Of a stretch of DNA of 12,435 nt, positions 10,510 through 12,435 are shown piece after piece. The notes below the pieces were generated by a model. The model did no database searches. It saw only the letters and a list, made by a program, of their open reading frames with translations, and was not told where the DNA came from. The position numbers were made by a program, and so were the translations under genes. This DNA is from JBDUCV01 sp040003255. Lineage in GTDB: Bacteria > Actinomycetota > Actinomycetes > Mycobacteriales > Jatrophihabitantaceae. The stretch spans positions 1 to 12,435 of the forward strand of contig JBDUCV010000060.1 in NCBI GenBank assembly GCA_040003255.1, read 5' to 3'. Positions within the stretch are counted from its first letter, which is position 1. Every line of letters starts with the position of its first letter.

Positions 10510-12435
10510 TCAGCGGAAGTCGCGGGAGCTGGCCCGCACGCCCAGATGCAGCTTGTCGATGCGTTCGGCGACCACGTTGACCACACCGTCCACCCGCTCG
10601 AGCATGCCGCGGATCAGCAGGCCGCCGGACTCGCGGGCCACCCGGCGGTGCCGGTCCCAGATCACCGGGTCGCAGATGACGTTGCACATGCCGGTCTCGT
10701 CCTCGAGGTTGACGAAGATGATCCCACGGGCGGTGGCCGGGCGTTGGCGGTGGGTGACGATTCCGCCCACCACCACCCGGGTGCGGTCGGGCAGTGAGCG
10801 CAGCGCCAGCGAGGTGGTCACCCCGAGCGCGTCGAGCCGGTCGCGGATCAACGCGGTGGGGTAGGCGTCGCGGGTGATCGAGGTGGCCCAGTAGTCGGCC
10901 AGCAGCTGCTCGGGCTCGCTCATTTCCGGCAACGGTGGCGGCGCCTGCTCGTCGACGGTCTCCACCGGCAGCTGACCAGGACGGTGCGCGGCCACCGGCT
11001 CGGCTGCCCACAGCGCGCCGCGTCGGGTGAGGTCGAGGCAGTCGAACGCGCCGGCGGTGGCCAGCGCCTCGACCTGCTCGGCGCTCACGCCGGTGCGGCG
11101 CACCAGCTCGGCCATGGCGGTGTAGGGACCGTGGGCGTCGCGCTCGGCGACGATGGCCTGGGCCAGCTCGAGGCTGATCGTGCGCACGCTGGACAGCCCG
11201 AGCCGCACCGCCGGTTGTTCCGGGCCGGGGCCGGTGTAGGACGGCTGAGCCCGCCGCCCGGCCGTACCGTCCGGTGCCGTGCCGCCCGGCAGGTCAGGTC
11301 CGGCCCGCATGGCGTCTCCGGGCAGCGGCTTCTCCAGGCCGGCCTGGGCCGGCGAGGCGTTGAGGTCCGGGCCGCGCACCTCCACCCCGTGGCGCTTGGC
11401 GTCCTGCACGAGGGTCTGCGGAGAGTAGAAGCCCATCGGCTGGGCATTGAGCAGGGCCGCACAGAACGCGGCCGGGTGGTAGAGCTTCAGCCACGACGAC
11501 GCGTAGACCAGGAACGCGAAGCTGATCGAGTGGCTCTCGGCGAAGCCGAACGCGGCGAACGCGCGGATCTTGGTGTAGACCTCGTCGGCCACCGTCCCGG
11601 TCACCCCGTTGGCGGCCATGCCGGCGTAGAGCCGATCACGCATGGCGTCCATGCGTTCCCCCGAGCGCTTGGACCCCATCGCCCGGCGCAGCTGGTCGGC
11701 CTCGGACGGCGAGCAGCCGGCCGCGTCGATGGCCAGCTGCATCAGCTGCTCCTGGAACAGCGGCACCCCGAGGGTCTTGGCCAGCGCCTTCTCCAGCTTC
11801 GGGTGCGGATAGGTGATCGGGTCCAGCCCGTTGCGGCGGCGGATGTAGGGATGCACCGACTCGCCCTGGATCGGTCCGGGGCGGATCAGCGCGATCTCGA
11901 TGACCAGGTCGTAGAAGCAACGCGGCTTGAGGCGGGGCAACGTCGACATCTGCGCCCGGGACTCGATCTGGAACACCCCGACGGTGTCGGCCGCGCACAA
12001 CATGTCGTAGACCAGAGGGTCCTCCGGCGGCACCTCGTGCAGGCCGTAGCGCACCCCGTGGCCGGCCTCGACGAAGTCGAAGCAGTACTTCAGGGCCGAG
12101 AGCATCCCCAGCCCGAGCAGGTCGAACTTGACTAGCCCGCTGGCCGCACAGTCGTCCTTGTCCCACTGCAGCACCGTGCGATCAGCCATGCGGCCCCACT
12201 CCACCGGGCAGACCTCGATCACCGGACGGTCGCAGATCACCATGCCCCCGGAGTGGATGCCGAGGTGGCGCGGCGCGTTCTGCAGCTGCTCGGACAGCTC
12301 GAGCACCAGCGGCGGCACCTGCGCATCGCCCGGATCGATGCCGGCACCGGACGGTTCGACCGCGCGGTCGGCGTAGACCGGGGCTGAGAACGATCCCGGC
12401 GTGATGTCCACCGCCCGCACCGGTGGCGGCGCCCA
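10510..12435 (-). CDS. dnaE2: Error-prone DNA polymerase III alpha subunit DnaE2 (ImuC), C-terminal part
   Basis: About 640 C-terminal residues of a protein usually near 1,050-1,150 are present; the frame is still open at the right edge. In order: PRHLGIHSGGMVI with VCPVEWGR and LQWDKDD (typical DnaE2), VKFDLLGLGMLSAL with the third catalytic Asp of the C-family polymerase, VGVFQIESRAQM, IALIRPGPIQG, LFQEQLMQLAI, FAAFGFAESHSISFAFLVYAS in two parts, a helix-hairpin-helix region (YTAMAELVRRTGVS), and a C-terminal OB fold (TRVVVGGIVTHRQR to ERVDGVVNVVAER) ending in RDFR. DnaE2 works with ImuA' and ImuB in damage-induced, mutagenic translesion synthesis; those partners and the promoter lie outside the window. 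A Gly/Pro-rich insert of about 40 residues (coded at about 11210-11335) is unusual. The first catalytic Asp pair is off the window. Confidence 0.93.
   Translation of the reverse strand, partial: WAPPPVRAVDITPGSFSAPVYADRAVEPSGAGIDPGDAQVPPLVLELSEQLQNAPRHLGIHSGGMVICDRPVIEVCPVEWGRMADRTVLQWDKDDCAASGLVKFDLLGLGMLSALKYCFDFVEAGHGVRYGLHEVPPEDPLVYDMLCAADTVGVFQIESRAQMSTLPRLKPRCFYDLVIEIALIRPGPIQGESVHPYIRRRNGLDPITYPHPKLEKALAKTLGVPLFQEQLMQLAIDAAGCSPSEADQLRRAMGSKRSGERMDAMRDRLYAGMAANGVTGTVADEVYTKIRAFAAFGFAESHSISFAFLVYASSWLKLYHPAAFCAALLNAQPMGFYSPQTLVQDAKRHGVEVRGPDLNASPAQAGLEKPLPGDAMRAGPDLPGGTAPDGTAGRRAQPSYTGPGPEQPAVRLGLSSVRTISLELAQAIVAERDAHGPYTAMAELVRRTGVSAEQVEALATAGAFDCLDLTRRGALWAAEPVAAHRPGQLPVETVDEQAPPPLPEMSEPEQLLADYWATSITRDAYPTALIRDRLDALGVTTSLALRSLPDRTRVVVGGIVTHRQRPATARGIIFVNLEDETGMCNVICDPVIWDRHRRVARESGGLLIRGMLERVDGVVNVVAERIDKLHLGVRASSRDFR

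Noticed and set aside
10984..12135. 383-residue plus-strand open frame opposite dnaE2
   Set aside because: It is antisense to strongly conserved polymerase motifs and has no protein-like pattern of its own.

Overview
The window looks like chromosome from a high-GC actinomycete. The evidence is strong G/C bias at third codon positions, an accD5-type acyl-CoA carboxylase with its epsilon subunit, a TIGR02569-like kinase-fold protein, a DnaE2-type polymerase, and several genes with a TANNNT box placed for leaderless transcription. The genus cannot be set from what is visible.

Layout. (1) 1-1340 is an eroded accessory stretch. It holds the tail of an IS256-family transposase with a one-base deletion (minus strand), a Phd/YefM-RelE toxin-antitoxin pair (plus strand), a GNAT acetyltransferase remnant with two in-frame stops (minus strand), and a coding-like patch that appears frameshifted and that I do not recognise. 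(2) 1369-7196 is core metabolism. On the minus strand are accD (propionyl-type carboxyltransferase), a phosphotransferase-fold gene and accE. Diverging from accD on the plus strand are birA (biotin-protein ligase), a two-TM bacterial PH-domain membrane protein and a CYTH-CHAD protein. (3) 7197-10509 is a second accessory stretch. It holds a 480-bp gap with an AT-rich patch and an iron-box-like sequence, a SAM methyltransferase, a small P-loop kinase (minus strand), a TetR-like C-terminal remnant, a VapB/VapC pair, and a converging gap with broken coding signal. (4) 10510 to the right edge is the C-terminal part of DnaE2 (minus strand), cut by the window.

How the genes work together. AccD and AccE are the carboxyltransferase-side subunits of a biotin-dependent acyl-CoA carboxylase. 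BirA, transcribed divergently from only 73 bp away, would attach biotin to the biotin-carrier subunit, which is encoded elsewhere. The two toxin-antitoxin pairs and the gene remnants mark the flanks of this core block as sites of past insertion and decay.

Most notable signals: a TANNNT box ending exactly 8 nt before the start codon at three genes (antitoxin, accD, birA); a duplicated 39-bp vapB tail 1.19 kb away from vapB, bracketing the P-loop kinase and the TetR remnant; a perfect TGGACA-CCC-TGTCCA palindrome 20 nt upstream of that kinase, next to a TetR protein that lacks its DNA-binding half; and an 11-bp direct repeat at 20-bp period before vapB. I see no clear new multi-gene system. The kinase/TetR-remnant/vapBC cassette is the best place to look for one.
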